Source: Pseudomonas sp. Irchel s3b2 (GTDB lineage: Bacteria; Pseudomonadota; Gammaproteobacteria; Pseudomonadales; Pseudomonadaceae). From it: DNA of 64,000 nt. Positions 35,958-44,945 of this stretch are shown one piece after another. A model generated the notes under the pieces. That model ran no database searches. It was not told the DNA's origin and was given only the letters and a program-made list of their open reading frames with translations. The DNA lies in NCBI RefSeq assembly GCF_900187445.1, contig NZ_FYEB01000013.1:1-64000 (forward strand), in the 5' to 3' direction. The position numbers were made by a program, and so were the translations under genes. Each line of letters begins with the position of its first letter. Within the stretch, counting starts at the first letter, position 1.

Positions 35958-36716
35958 ATGGCCACCAGATCCGTTGTACTCGATACCGAAACCACCGGCA
36001 TGCCGGTGACCGACGGCCACCGGATTATCGAAATCGGTTGTGTCGAGTTGATCGGTCGGCGCCTGACCGGCCGGCATTTCCACGTTTATCTGCAACCGGA
36101 TCGCGAGAGTGACGAAGGCGCCATCGGCGTCCACGGCATCACTAACGAATTCCTGGTGGGCAAGCCGCGTTTCACGGAAGTGGCCGATGAATTTTTCGAG
36201 TTCATCAAGGGCGCGCAGCTGATCATCCATAACGCGGCGTTCGACGTTGGCTTCATCAACAACGAATTCGCCTTGATGGGCCAGCACGATCGTGCGGACA
36301 TCACGCAACATTGCTCGATCCTCGACACCCTGATGATGGCTCGGGAACGTCACCCGGGGCAGCGCAACAGCCTCGACGCCTTGTGCAAACGCTATGACGT
36401 CGACAACTCAGGCCGTGAACTTCACGGCGCCTTGCTTGACTCCGAGATTCTCGCCGACGTTTACCTGACCATGACCGGTGGGCAGACCAGCCTGTCGCTG
36501 GCCGGGAATGCGTCCGATGGCAATGGTTCCGGTGAGGGCGCGGACAACTCCGCCACGGAGATCCGTCGTCTGCCGGCCGATCGTCAGCCGGCCCGGATCA
36601 TTCGTGCCAGTGAGGAAGATCTGGCGCAGCACATCGCGCGCCTTGAAGCCATCGCCAAATCCGCCGGCGCTCCGTCGCTGTGGCAGCAATTGGCTGAGGC
36701 CAAGGCTCAGGCCTGA
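35958..36716 (+). CDS. dnaQ: DNA polymerase III epsilon subunit (3'-5' proofreading exonuclease)
   Basis: A 252-residue exonuclease of the DEDDh type: VVLDTETTGMPVTDGHRIIEIG (ExoI), LIIHNAAFDVGFINNEF (ExoII), HGALLDSEILADVYLTM (ExoIII with H and D). The C-terminal 70 residues, which bind the alpha subunit, are less conserved. ATG at 35958. Neighbour of rnhA as in most gamma-proteobacteria. Confidence 0.97.
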   Translation: MATRSVVLDTETTGMPVTDGHRIIEIGCVELIGRRLTGRHFHVYLQPDRESDEGAIGVHGITNEFLVGKPRFTEVADEFFEFIKGAQLIIHNAAFDVGFINNEFALMGQHDRADITQHCSILDTLMMARERHPGQRNSLDALCKRYDVDNSGRELHGALLDSEILADVYLTMTGGQTSLSLAGNASDGNGSGEGADNSATEIRRLPADRQPARIIRASEEDLAQHIARLEAIAKSAGAPSLWQQLAEAKAQA

Positions 36717-36751
36717 AAAGAACACAACAGATGCCAATGAACGACGCGAAC

Positions 36752-36836
36752 CTGTAGGAGCCGGCTTGCCGGCGAAGGCGTTTTCATCGGCGCTGCATGC
36801 TGTGAGGCCGCCTTCGCTGGCAAGCCAGCTCCTACA
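36752..36836. repeat. REP pair (inverted), GGAGCCGGCTTGCCGGCGAAGG subtype
   Basis: Arms at about 36752-36780 and 36808-36836, complementary apart from a few bases, between dnaQ and ldcA. Confidence 0.75.
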
Positions 36837-36979
36837 CCGTGAACGGAGTGCTCAATTCGGGCCAGTTATAATGACCCGGCGCCCCACTTCAGGGCATCCC
36901 CCTCGCTACATGCGCTCCAACCCTCTACCCTGAGGTTATTGGCAGGCTACGGTCTGCCGCCTCAGGACACCGAGCCCCC

Positions 36980-39235
36980 ATGTATAAAGATTTGAAATTC
37001 CCGGTCCTGATCGTCCACCGCGACATCAAGGCCGACACCGTTGCCGGTGATCGTGTGCGTGGTATTGCGCGGGAACTGGAGCAGGAAGGCTTCAGCATCG
37101 TCTCGGCGGTTGATTACAACGAAGGACGTCTGGTCGCCTCGACCCATCATGGCCTCGCCTGCATGTTGATTGCCGCCGAAGACGCCAGCACCCATGCTCA
37201 TCTTCTGCATAACATGGCTGAGCTGATCCGCCTGGCACGGGTTCGGGCGCCGGACCTGCCGATCTTTGCCCTGGGCGAGCAGGTCACCCTGGAAAATGCC
37301 CCGGCCGATGCCATGTCCGAGCTCAATCAGCTGCGCGGCATTCTCTATTTGTTCGAAGACACCGTGCCCTTCCTCGCGCGTCAGGTCGCTCGCGCGGCGC
37401 GCAAATATCTGGACGGTCTGTTGCCGCCGTTCTTCAAGGCGCTGGTGCAGCACACCGCCGACTCCAATTACTCCTGGCACACGCCGGGCCATGGCGGTGG
37501 CGTGGCCTATCACAAAAGCCCGGTGGGGCAGGCGTTTCACCAGTTTTTCGGGGAAAACACCCTGCGTTCGGATTTGTCGGTGTCGGTGCCGGAACTCGGT
37601 TCGCTGCTCGATCACACCGGTCCGCTGGCGGAGGCGGAAGCGAGAGCCGCGCGCAATTTCGGGGCCGATCACACCTTTTTCGTAATCAATGGCACCTCGA
37701 CCGCCAATAAAATCGTCTGGCATTCCATGGTGGCTCGCGATGATCTGGTGCTGGTGGATCGCAACTGCCACAAGTCGGTGCTGCACTCGATCATCATGAC
37801 CGGCGCGATCCCGCTGTACCTGTGCCCGGAGCGCAATGAGCTGGGGATTATCGGCCCGATTCCGTTGAGCGAATTCAGTCGCGAATCGATCCAGGCCAAG
37901 ATCGACGCCAGTCCGCTGACCCAAGGCCGTGAGCCCAAGGTCAAGTTGGCGGTGGTGACCAACTCGACTTACGACGGTCTCTGTTACAACGCCGAGCTGA
38001 TCAAGCAGAGCCTGGGCAACAGCGTCGAGGTGCTGCATTTCGACGAGGCGTGGTACGCCTACGCGGCGTTTCACGAGTTCTTCGCCGGCCGTTATGGCAT
38101 GGGCACTTCCCGCACTGAAGACAGCCCACTGGTGTTCACCACCCATTCCACGCACAAATTGCTGGCGGCGTTCAGCCAGGCGTCGATGATTCACGTTCAG
38201 GACGGTGGCGCCCGGCAACTGGATCGCGACCGTTTCAACGAAGCGTTCATGATGCATATTTCGACCTCGCCGCAGTACAGCATCATCGCCTCGCTGGACG
38301 TAGCCTCGGCGATGATGGAAGGGCCGGCCGGTCGCTCGCTGTTGCAGGAAATGTTCGACGAGGCCCTGAGCTTTCGCCGGGCCCTGGCCAATCTGCGCCA
38401 ACATATCGCCGCCGATGACTGGTGGTTTTCCATCTGGCAGCCGCCCTTGGTGGAACGCATCGAACAGGTGGTCACCGAAGACTGGCTGCTGCAACCCGAC
38501 GCCGATTGGCACGGCTTTGGCGGCGTGACCGACGACTATGTGCTGCTCGATCCGATCAAGGTCACGCTGGTGATGCCGGGTTTGACGGCGGGCGGAGCCC
38601 TGAGCGCGCGGGGGATTCCGGCGGCGGTGGTCAGCAAATTCCTCTGGGAACGTGGGCTGGTCGTGGAAAAGACCGGTCTGTATTCGTTCCTGGTGCTGTT
38701 CTCCATGGGCATCACCAAGGGCAAATGGAGCACGCTGCTGACCGAGTTGCTGGAGTTCAAGCGCAGTTACGACGCCAATGTCAGCCTGGCCACCTGCCTG
38801 CCGTGTGTGGCGCAACCCAATATTGCCCGTTATCAAGGCATGGGCCTGCGCGATCTGTGTGATCAATTGCACGCCTGCTATCGCAGCAACGCCACGGCCA
38901 AACACCTCAAACGCATGTACACAGTGCTGCCGGAAGTCGCCATGAAGCCGGCGGACGCCTATGATCAATTGGTACGCGGGGAAGTTGAAGCTGTTTCGAT
39001 CGATGCTCTGGACGGGCGGATCGCGGCGGTGATGCTGGTACCCTATCCGCCGGGGATTCCATTGATCATGCCCGGCGAGCGTTTCACCGAGTCGACCCGT
39101 TCGATTGTCGATTACCTTAAGTTTGCCCGTACGTTCGACAGTAGTTTCCCCGGATTTGTCGTAGATGTGCATGGCTTGCAACACGAAGACGAGGGCAATG
39201 GACGGCACTACACCGTCGATTGCATCAAGGAATGA
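36980..39235 (+). CDS. ldcA: Lysine decarboxylase, PLP-dependent fold I
   Basis: A 751-residue Orn/Lys/Arg decarboxylase of the bacterial inducible-type family. N-terminal wing domain (1-130), then the PLP domain starting HTPGHGGGVAYHKSPVG; the PLP lysine is in TTHSTHKLLAAFSQASMIH, preceded by FDEAWYAYAAFH. C-terminal domain has YPPGIPLIMPGE. By position after dnaQ it corresponds to the P. aeruginosa lysine-specific LdcA (cadaverine formation, lysine catabolism); specificity is inferred from this, not from residues. Followed with an overlap-close start by a GNAT gene, probably one operon. Confidence 0.93.
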   Translation: MYKDLKFPVLIVHRDIKADTVAGDRVRGIARELEQEGFSIVSAVDYNEGRLVASTHHGLACMLIAAEDASTHAHLLHNMAELIRLARVRAPDLPIFALGEQVTLENAPADAMSELNQLRGILYLFEDTVPFLARQVARAARKYLDGLLPPFFKALVQHTADSNYSWHTPGHGGGVAYHKSPVGQAFHQFFGENTLRSDLSVSVPELGSLLDHTGPLAEAEARAARNFGADHTFFVINGTSTANKIVWHSMVARDDLVLVDRNCHKSVLHSIIMTGAIPLYLCPERNELGIIGPIPLSEFSRESIQAKIDASPLTQGREPKVKLAVVTNSTYDGLCYNAELIKQSLGNSVEVLHFDEAWYAYAAFHEFFAGRYGMGTSRTEDSPLVFTTHSTHKLLAAFSQASMIHVQDGGARQLDRDRFNEAFMMHISTSPQYSIIASLDVASAMMEGPAGRSLLQEMFDEALSFRRALANLRQHIAADDWWFSIWQPPLVERIEQVVTEDWLLQPDADWHGFGGVTDDYVLLDPIKVTLVMPGLTAGGALSARGIPAAVVSKFLWERGLVVEKTGLYSFLVLFSMGITKGKWSTLLTELLEFKRSYDANVSLATCLPCVAQPNIARYQGMGLRDLCDQLHACYRSNATAKHLKRMYTVLPEVAMKPADAYDQLVRGEVEAVSIDALDGRIAAVMLVPYPPGIPLIMPGERFTESTRSIVDYLKFARTFDSSFPGFVVDVHGLQHEDEGNGRHYTVDCIKE

Positions 39236-39249
39236 GGACCTTTCCTAGT

Positions 39250-39864
39250 ATGCAACCTGTCATGAATCCCAAATATCCAGGCCTCTCGGTGCGTGTCGCC
39301 GATGAGGGGTTTGCGGCTTATATCTGGGGCAGTGATTTCAGTTTTGAAGTCGCCGCCTATGGTGCCGCGCAAATCGGTAAGCCGGTGGCGCAGTGGCCGG
39401 TGACGCCGATCACACCGTATCGCAAGTGCTACGGCATCGACCCCGAGGAATTCAGCAGTTTTCGCGATGCCGCTGACAGCGCGATTTTCATGGCCTATCT
39501 GGATGATGAGCCGGTGGGTCACCTGGTGGTCAGCACCAACTGGAATGGCTTCGCCCATATCGATGAGTTGGCGGTGCATGCTCCGGCGCGTCGCCATGGC
39601 GTGGCCAAGGCGCTGCTGGACGTGGCGCAGTTCTGGAGTCGCAAGAAAAAACTGCCGGGCATCATGCTGGAAACCCAGAACAACAACCTGAGCGCCTGTC
39701 GACTTTATGAGCGTTGCGGTTACACGGTCGGCGGGATCGATCATCTGCGCTATCGCGGGATCGACCCGAACACCGCCGAGGTGGCACTGTTCTGGTACCG
39801 GTTGTTCGATAATCCGCTGGAAAACCCGCTCAGCTCGCCAGCATCGCCACGGCTTGTTCCGTGA
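39250..39864 (+). CDS. GNAT family N-acetyltransferase
   Basis: A 204-residue acetyltransferase. The acetyl-CoA motif A is HIDELAVHAPARRHGVAKALLDVAQFWSRKKKLPGIMLETQNNNLSACRLYERCGY. The start could be ATG 39232 (overlapping the ldcA stop), 39250 or 39265; I chose 39250, 12 bases after GAGG. It is likely co-transcribed with ldcA, so a polyamine or amino acid may be the acceptor (inference). The end overlaps the converging LysR gene by 35 bases. Confidence 0.8.
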   Translation: MQPVMNPKYPGLSVRVADEGFAAYIWGSDFSFEVAAYGAAQIGKPVAQWPVTPITPYRKCYGIDPEEFSSFRDAADSAIFMAYLDDEPVGHLVVSTNWNGFAHIDELAVHAPARRHGVAKALLDVAQFWSRKKKLPGIMLETQNNNLSACRLYERCGYTVGGIDHLRYRGIDPNTAEVALFWYRLFDNPLENPLSSPASPRLVP

Positions 39865-40723
39865 TGATGTCCAGCAACGCCTGAACCGCCGAAGAGGGCT
39901 CGACGCTCTTGAGGCTCAAGGCATAGACGCTGATCGGGACGGCAGGCGCCAGGGGGCAGGCATCGAGCCCGGCCGATTTGGCGCCGAGGGCGGTAAACGG
40001 GTCGACGATCGCCAGGCCTTCACCGGCCTCGACCATGCTGCGCATCATTTGATGAGTCTGGACCCGGGTCTGGATGACGGGAGCCGGGCGCAGCGCATGC
40101 AGCTTGTGGTCCAGCGCCGGGCTTAACGGATCGTGACCTTCCAGGCCAACCATCGACTGACCGGCCAGATCCTGCAGCGAGATGTACTTCTGTTTCGGTT
40201 GCAGCCAGCCATGGGGCGCCAGTAGCTGGAGCTTGCCTTGAGCGATGACCTGGCAATGGATATCGGCGTGGTCCGGGTCATGCAGGCTCAGGCCAAGATC
40301 GCTTTCACGCAGCAGCAGGCTTTTGACAATCTCGCGGGTCGGCTGACTCAGGAGGGTGCAAGGTGCGTCGGGGAGGCGTCGGCGCAGGGCCGCGATGCTA
40401 TGTGGCAACAGGTGTTGTGCCAAAGGCGGGGTGCAGATGATTCGCAGGGGCGGGGCCAAGTATTGCTTGAGGCTGCTGGCCAGTCGCTGGACCGGCTCGA
40501 GGGCTTCGTAGACGTGGGCGATCTCGACCTGCAACTCTCGCGCCTCGCGCGTGGCTTGCAAACGACCACGCACGCTGGCAAACAGCATGAAACCCAACTG
40601 ATCCTCGGCGTCACGCAGGGTGCGTTCGACCTCGGCCACCGGCAGCTGCAGCCATTCGGCCGCGGTGCCCAGATGGCCGGTCTGCAGGAGCGCCTGGATT
40701 ACTTCGATATGACGTAAACGCAT
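39830..40723 (-). CDS. LysR-family transcriptional regulator
   Basis: A 297-residue LysR protein: LRHIEVIQALLQTGHLGTAAEWLQLPVAEVERTLRDAEDQLGFMLFASVRGR is the winged helix, followed by the binding domain. It converges on the ldcA-GNAT pair and could control it; no target is visible. The helix-turn-helix is more diverged than in the other LysR proteins here. Confidence 0.85.
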   Translation of the reverse strand: MRLRHIEVIQALLQTGHLGTAAEWLQLPVAEVERTLRDAEDQLGFMLFASVRGRLQATREARELQVEIAHVYEALEPVQRLASSLKQYLAPPLRIICTPPLAQHLLPHSIAALRRRLPDAPCTLLSQPTREIVKSLLLRESDLGLSLHDPDHADIHCQVIAQGKLQLLAPHGWLQPKQKYISLQDLAGQSMVGLEGHDPLSPALDHKLHALRPAPVIQTRVQTHQMMRSMVEAGEGLAIVDPFTALGAKSAGLDACPLAPAVPISVYALSLKSVEPSSAVQALLDIITEQAVAMLAS

Positions 40724-40811
40724 GCGTGAAGTCCATGTTCAGCAGGTGAGGGAGTCAGTCACTGAATCCTAACTCAAGTGCGCGCATATGACTTCTGCTC
40801 ATAACAGCGGG

Positions 40812-41039
40812 TTATGAGGCGACGCTTGTTTCAGGTTCGCGAATGAGAGTGACGCCTGACTGCACAAGCAGAAATTCGTTGTCGGCGAGCTTGTTGACCC
40901 GGTCGCCAATGGCCAGCTTATAGGTAGTGACAGGCCCCGAGCCGTCTACCGATGGGATAGATTCCTGGAACTCATGCACCGAATAAACGCGGCCTTCCGC
41001 GTCTCTTGCATGGAACTGACTGACGAGTACTGCTGCCAT
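40812..41039 (-). CDS. Small hypothetical protein
   Basis: A 75-residue soluble protein (FHARDAEGRVYSVHEFQESI... near the start; YKLAIGDRVNKLADNEFLLV in the middle). I do not recognise a family. Codon use and a good ribosome site (CAGAGGTTCTAAGCAG upstream of the ATG) support it as a real gene. It has its own gap on both sides. Confidence 0.65.
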   Translation of the reverse strand: MAAVLVSQFHARDAEGRVYSVHEFQESIPSVDGSGPVTTYKLAIGDRVNKLADNEFLLVQSGVTLIREPETSVAS

Positions 41040-41223
41040 CTGCTTAGAACCTCTGGAGATAAATCACTCAATTTGCGGTTCTGTAGACCGTGGTTGGGCG
41101 AGGTAAGTTTTCCTACAGGAAAAAAATAGTCAGGGACAGCGATTTTCCGTCGTCCACTGGTTGAATCGTCATTTGATCATCTATAACTAAGGGCTCTTTC
41201 CATCGGACAGTCGAGAATTCTCC

Positions 41224-41784
41224 ATGAGCAACGTCTACGAGATCGCCGTTCTGGTCGGCAGCCTGAGAAAAGCATCAATCAATCGCAAGGTCGCGCTGGC
41301 GCTGGCCGAACTGGCGCCTGCCAATCTGAAGCTGACTATCATCGAAATCGGTGATTTGCCGCTCTACAACGAAGACATCGATGGCGATTCACCGCCGGCA
41401 GCCTACAGCACTTTCCGACAACAAGTGAGCTCATCCGACGCGGTGCTGTTCGTGACTCCGGAATACAACCGTTCGGTGCCGGCGCCATTGAAGAATGCGA
41501 TCGATGTGGGTTCGCGCCCCTATGGCAAGAGCGCCTGGAACGGCAAGCCGGGTGCGGTGATCAGCGCTTCACCGGGCGCTGTCGGCGGATTTGGGGCCAA
41601 CCACAACGTGCGCCAGTCCATGGTGTTTCTCAATGTACCGTGCATGCAGCAGCCGGAAGCCTATCTGGGCGGCGCCGGTTCAGCGTTCGACGAGGCGGGC
41701 AAGCTGTCGGAGTCGGTCAGGCCGTTCTTGCAGAAATTCATCGATGCGTATGCGCTGTGGGTTGAGCAGCATAAAAAGCAATGA
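41224..41784 (+). CDS. NADPH-dependent FMN reductase (chromate/quinone reductase family)
   Basis: A 186-residue flavodoxin-like reductase. FMN-binding loop VLVGSLRKASINRKVAL at the start and the second motif VTPEYNRSVPAPLKNAIDVGSR, as in ChrR/YieF and ArsH relatives. It reduces quinones and can reduce metals such as chromate in homologues; the physiological substrate is unknown. Single gene. Confidence 0.9.
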   Translation: MSNVYEIAVLVGSLRKASINRKVALALAELAPANLKLTIIEIGDLPLYNEDIDGDSPPAAYSTFRQQVSSSDAVLFVTPEYNRSVPAPLKNAIDVGSRPYGKSAWNGKPGAVISASPGAVGGFGANHNVRQSMVFLNVPCMQQPEAYLGGAGSAFDEAGKLSESVRPFLQKFIDAYALWVEQHKKQ

Positions 41785-41830
41785 CCCGTTTACGTGGCGC
41801 TGATTAATTCTTGTGGCCAGCCACAATCCC

Positions 41831-41988
41831 TGTGGGAGCGGGTTTGCCCGCGAAGAATGCACCGCGGTTTTCAGGTACTGCGCGTCATCGTTCTTCGCGG
41901 GCAAGCCTCGCTCCTACAATTAAGCGTCGTTCACAAATTTTGTAATCAACACAAACCCCGTAGGAGCGAGGCTTGCCCGCGAAGAGGC
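41831..41988. repeat. Cluster of three REP copies
   Basis: Copies at about 41831-41855 (plus), 41894-41918 (inverted) and 41958-41984 (plus), all of the GGAGCGAGGCTTGCCCGCGAAG type, the first more diverged. They sit between convergent genes. Confidence 0.8.
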
Positions 41989-42008
41989 CTACCCAGACGC
42001 TACAAAAC

Positions 42009-42959
42009 TCACCCATTACCCGGCACATTCGGCCAAAGATCGGACACCAGAAACAGCCGCTCGGCTTCTTCCCAATCCCCTTTGGCACTCTCTGTCAGCC
42101 GCACCATCAATTGCGCCGGTGCCAGCGGGTCCAGATCGCTCAGCCACGCATTCAGCTGTTCAGCGTTCCAGGTTTGCTCTTCGGGGTAGTGCGCCGGCGC
42201 CAGCCAGGCATGGCGGGGCAGGGGTTGCCAGCGACCGAACGGGCGCTGCACGACAAAGTCCGCCCAGTCCTTCTGATGCAGCCAGCTACCGCGCAGATGC
42301 TGAGGATGCGCGCCGCTGGGTGATTCGGACTGCCCCGGCCACGGATAAAGCAGATAACCGCCCAGCCACAGATGCGCACTGAACTGCTGGATATCCAGCG
42401 ATGCCAGCACGGCACGGCTTTCCGCCCGCGCGGAAATTGGCAATTGATGCCGGCTCAGGTGCTCCAGTTTACGGTCCAGGCGATCATGACAACCCGGTCC
42501 GAGCCACTGCGCAGTGTCATGGCCGTCACCGTTCTGTGGCCCAAGATAGAGCTTGATCGCCAGTTCAAGGTGATGCACGCCATCGCGATCACGCAGCAGC
42601 ATGTCCAGCTCACCCAAGGTATGGCCTTCACGGCGGATCGGCATGTTGGCGGCAATCAGTTCGATGCCCGGCGCGTTCCGCACGGCGTATTGCCATAGCC
42701 GCTCGTAGTAAAGACCCAGGCGCCGGGTCCTGGCCTGGGCCAGCCAGTGCAGCAGGTCGTAACTGTCGCGATCCAGTTGCCTGAGCCAGTGTTCCAGGCG
42801 CTCCGGTGCTTGCACCCAGTCGCTGCCGGCCAGCGGATGACGCTGCGGCCACGGGGTGACGCTGAGCATCGGCGGCGCGAGGATGACCCAGGCCAGGTCG
42901 CGCACTTCAGGGTGGCGCAACTGGTGGGGTAACTGGAGCAAATCTGGAAATAGGATCAT
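42009..42959 (-). CDS. DUF1853 family protein
   Basis: A 316-residue protein of the DUF1853 family. The central segment GELDMLLRDRDGVHHLELAIKLYLG (D119, E132, K136) is the best-conserved part and resembles the acidic-acidic-lysine core of PD-(D/E)XK nucleases. The function is not established. Divergent from nadK, with about 125 bases between. No signal peptide or membrane segment. Confidence 0.8.
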   Translation of the reverse strand: MILFPDLLQLPHQLRHPEVRDLAWVILAPPMLSVTPWPQRHPLAGSDWVQAPERLEHWLRQLDRDSYDLLHWLAQARTRRLGLYYERLWQYAVRNAPGIELIAANMPIRREGHTLGELDMLLRDRDGVHHLELAIKLYLGPQNGDGHDTAQWLGPGCHDRLDRKLEHLSRHQLPISARAESRAVLASLDIQQFSAHLWLGGYLLYPWPGQSESPSGAHPQHLRGSWLHQKDWADFVVQRPFGRWQPLPRHAWLAPAHYPEEQTWNAEQLNAWLSDLDPLAPAQLMVRLTESAKGDWEEAERLFLVSDLWPNVPGNG

Positions 42960-43083
42960 CTTGCGAGCATAGCCCGAAACGCGAGCGCACCGTCGTGGCT
43001 GAAAGGGTTTTGTCTACGCCGCGCTTTCGCCCATAATCGTGTTTTTCGCCGTCGCAGGCCCTCCGCGTCCCAATAGGAGCCCC

Positions 43084-43974
43084 ATGGAGCAATTTCGTAA
43101 TATCGGCATCATCGGTCGCCTGGGCAGTTCTCAGGTGCTGGATACCGTCCGCCGACTGAAACGGTTTCTGCTCGATCGTCACCTGCATGTGATCCTCGAA
43201 GACACCATCGCCGAAGTCCTGCCGGGCCATGGGCTGCAAACTTCGTCGCGCAAGATGCTCGGTGAAGTCTGTGACATGGTGATTGTGGTCGGTGGTGACG
43301 GCAGCCTGCTGGGCGCCGCCCGTGCCTTGGCCAAGCACAATATTCCGGTGCTTGGTATCAACCGTGGCAGCCTGGGGTTCCTGACCGATATTCGCCCCGA
43401 TGAGCTGGAAGTCAAAGTCGCCGAAGTGCTCGACGGCCACTATCTGGTGGAAAACCGCTTCCTGCTGCAAGCCGAAGTCCGGCGCCACGCCGAGGCTATC
43501 GGCCAGGGCGATGCGCTGAACGATGTGGTGCTGCACCCCGGCAAATCGACGCGGATGATCGAGTTCGAGTTGTACATCGACGGCCAGTTCGTCTGCAGCC
43601 AGAAGGCCGACGGCCTGATCGTTGCCACGCCGACCGGTTCGACCGCCTACGCCTTGTCGGCGGGCGGCCCGATCATGCATCCCAAGCTCGACGCTATTGT
43701 GATTGTGCCGATGTACCCCCATACCTTGTCAGGTAGACCGATCGTGGTCGATGGCAATAGTGAGCTGAAAATCGTCGTGTCCAAAGATATGCAGATTTAC
43801 CCGCAAGTCTCCTGTGACGGGCAGAATCACTTCACCTGCGCGCCCGGTGACACCATCACCATCAGCAAGAAAGCGCAGAAGCTGCGGCTGATTCATCCGC
43901 TCGACCACAACTACTATGAAGTCTGCCGGACCAAGCTCGGCTGGGGCAGCAAGTTGGGTGGTGGAGGCGACTGA
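43084..43974 (+). CDS. nadK: NAD kinase
   Basis: A 296-residue ATP/polyphosphate-NAD kinase making NADP. The GGDGS motif is VIVVGGDGSLLGAARAL, with NRGSLGFLTD and the later TPTGSTAYALSAGGPI. ATG at 43084 has TAGGAG upstream; longer in-frame starts have no family similarity. The stop overlaps the next ATG by one base, so the three genes nadK - phosphoesterase - rhomboid form one operon. Confidence 0.97.
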   Translation: MEQFRNIGIIGRLGSSQVLDTVRRLKRFLLDRHLHVILEDTIAEVLPGHGLQTSSRKMLGEVCDMVIVVGGDGSLLGAARALAKHNIPVLGINRGSLGFLTDIRPDELEVKVAEVLDGHYLVENRFLLQAEVRRHAEAIGQGDALNDVVLHPGKSTRMIEFELYIDGQFVCSQKADGLIVATPTGSTAYALSAGGPIMHPKLDAIVIVPMYPHTLSGRPIVVDGNSELKIVVSKDMQIYPQVSCDGQNHFTCAPGDTITISKKAQKLRLIHPLDHNYYEVCRTKLGWGSKLGGGGD

Positions 43975-44945
43975 TGCTCGATCCCGCGCGTAGCTACGAC
44001 CTGATTGGTGACGTGCACGGTTGCGCTCTGACCCTTGAGCACTTGCTCGACCGGCTCGGTTACCACAAACAGGCAGGCGTCTGGCGGCATCCGTCGCGCA
44101 TGGCGGTGTTCCTCGGCGACATCATCGACCGTGGCCCGCGGATTCGCGAGGCGCTGCACATCGTCCACGACATGGTCGAGGCCGGCCAGGCGCTGTGCAT
44201 CATGGGCAACCATGAATTCAACGCCCTTGGCTGGAGCACGCCAGCGCTGCCGGGCAGCGGCCAGCAGTTCGTGCGTGAACACACGCCGCGCCATGGCCGC
44301 CTGTTGCACGAAACCCTGACCCAGTTCGAAGATCATCCTGCGGAATGGCATGACTTCCTGCAATGGTTCTATGAACTGCCATTGTTCGTCGATGCCGGAC
44401 GCTTTCGCGTCGTGCATGCCTGCTGGGATGCCAGCCTGATCGAGCCGTTGCGCGGGTTGTTCCCCGACGGCTGCATCGATGAGCACTTCCTCCAGGCCTC
44501 TGCGGTGCCGGGCAGTTTTGCCAGCACCGTGTTCGATCGCCTGTTGCGCGGCACCGACATGCGTTTGCCCCATGGGTTGACCATGACCAGCGGCGACGGC
44601 TTGACGCGCTCGTTTTTCCGCACCAAGTTCTGGGAAGATGACCCGCAAACCTACGGAGATATCGTGTTCCAGCCCGATGCCTTGCCTGAGCCGGTAGCCC
44701 GCACGCCGCTATCCTCCACCGAAAAAGACACTTTGCTGCGTTATGGCGTCGATGAGCCGCTGTTATTCGTCGGCCACTACTGGCGCAGCGGCAAACCGGC
44801 GCCGATCCGTCCGAACCTGGCGTGCCTGGATTACAGCGCGGTGCTCTACGGCAAACTGGTCGCTTATCGTCTGGATCAGGAAACCCGTCTCGACCCGCAT
44901 AAATTTGTCTGGGTCGATGTCGAACGGCCGGAGGTGCTGCAATGA
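43974..44945 (+). CDS. Metallophosphoesterase (calcineurin-like)
   Basis: A 323-residue phosphoesterase. Metal-binding motifs: YDLIGDVHGCALTLEHLL (D, H), FLGDIIDRGPRI (GD..D) and IMGNHEFNALGW (GNHE), then a distal VGHYWRSG. This is the bis(5'-nucleosyl)-tetraphosphatase/PrpE-type group; the substrate is unknown. It overlaps nadK by one base and the rhomboid gene by four. Confidence 0.88.
   Translation: MLDPARSYDLIGDVHGCALTLEHLLDRLGYHKQAGVWRHPSRMAVFLGDIIDRGPRIREALHIVHDMVEAGQALCIMGNHEFNALGWSTPALPGSGQQFVREHTPRHGRLLHETLTQFEDHPAEWHDFLQWFYELPLFVDAGRFRVVHACWDASLIEPLRGLFPDGCIDEHFLQASAVPGSFASTVFDRLLRGTDMRLPHGLTMTSGDGLTRSFFRTKFWEDDPQTYGDIVFQPDALPEPVARTPLSSTEKDTLLRYGVDEPLLFVGHYWRSGKPAPIRPNLACLDYSAVLYGKLVAYRLDQETRLDPHKFVWVDVERPEVLQ

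Noticed and set aside
36962..39208. A 748-residue open frame on the minus strand opposite ldcA
   Set aside because: Antisense shadow of ldcA; same compositional bias and no recognisable domain.
41831..41988. Possible CRISPR-like array
   Set aside because: The three repeats alternate in orientation, are palindromic and have unequal spacers, as REPs do; there are no cas genes.
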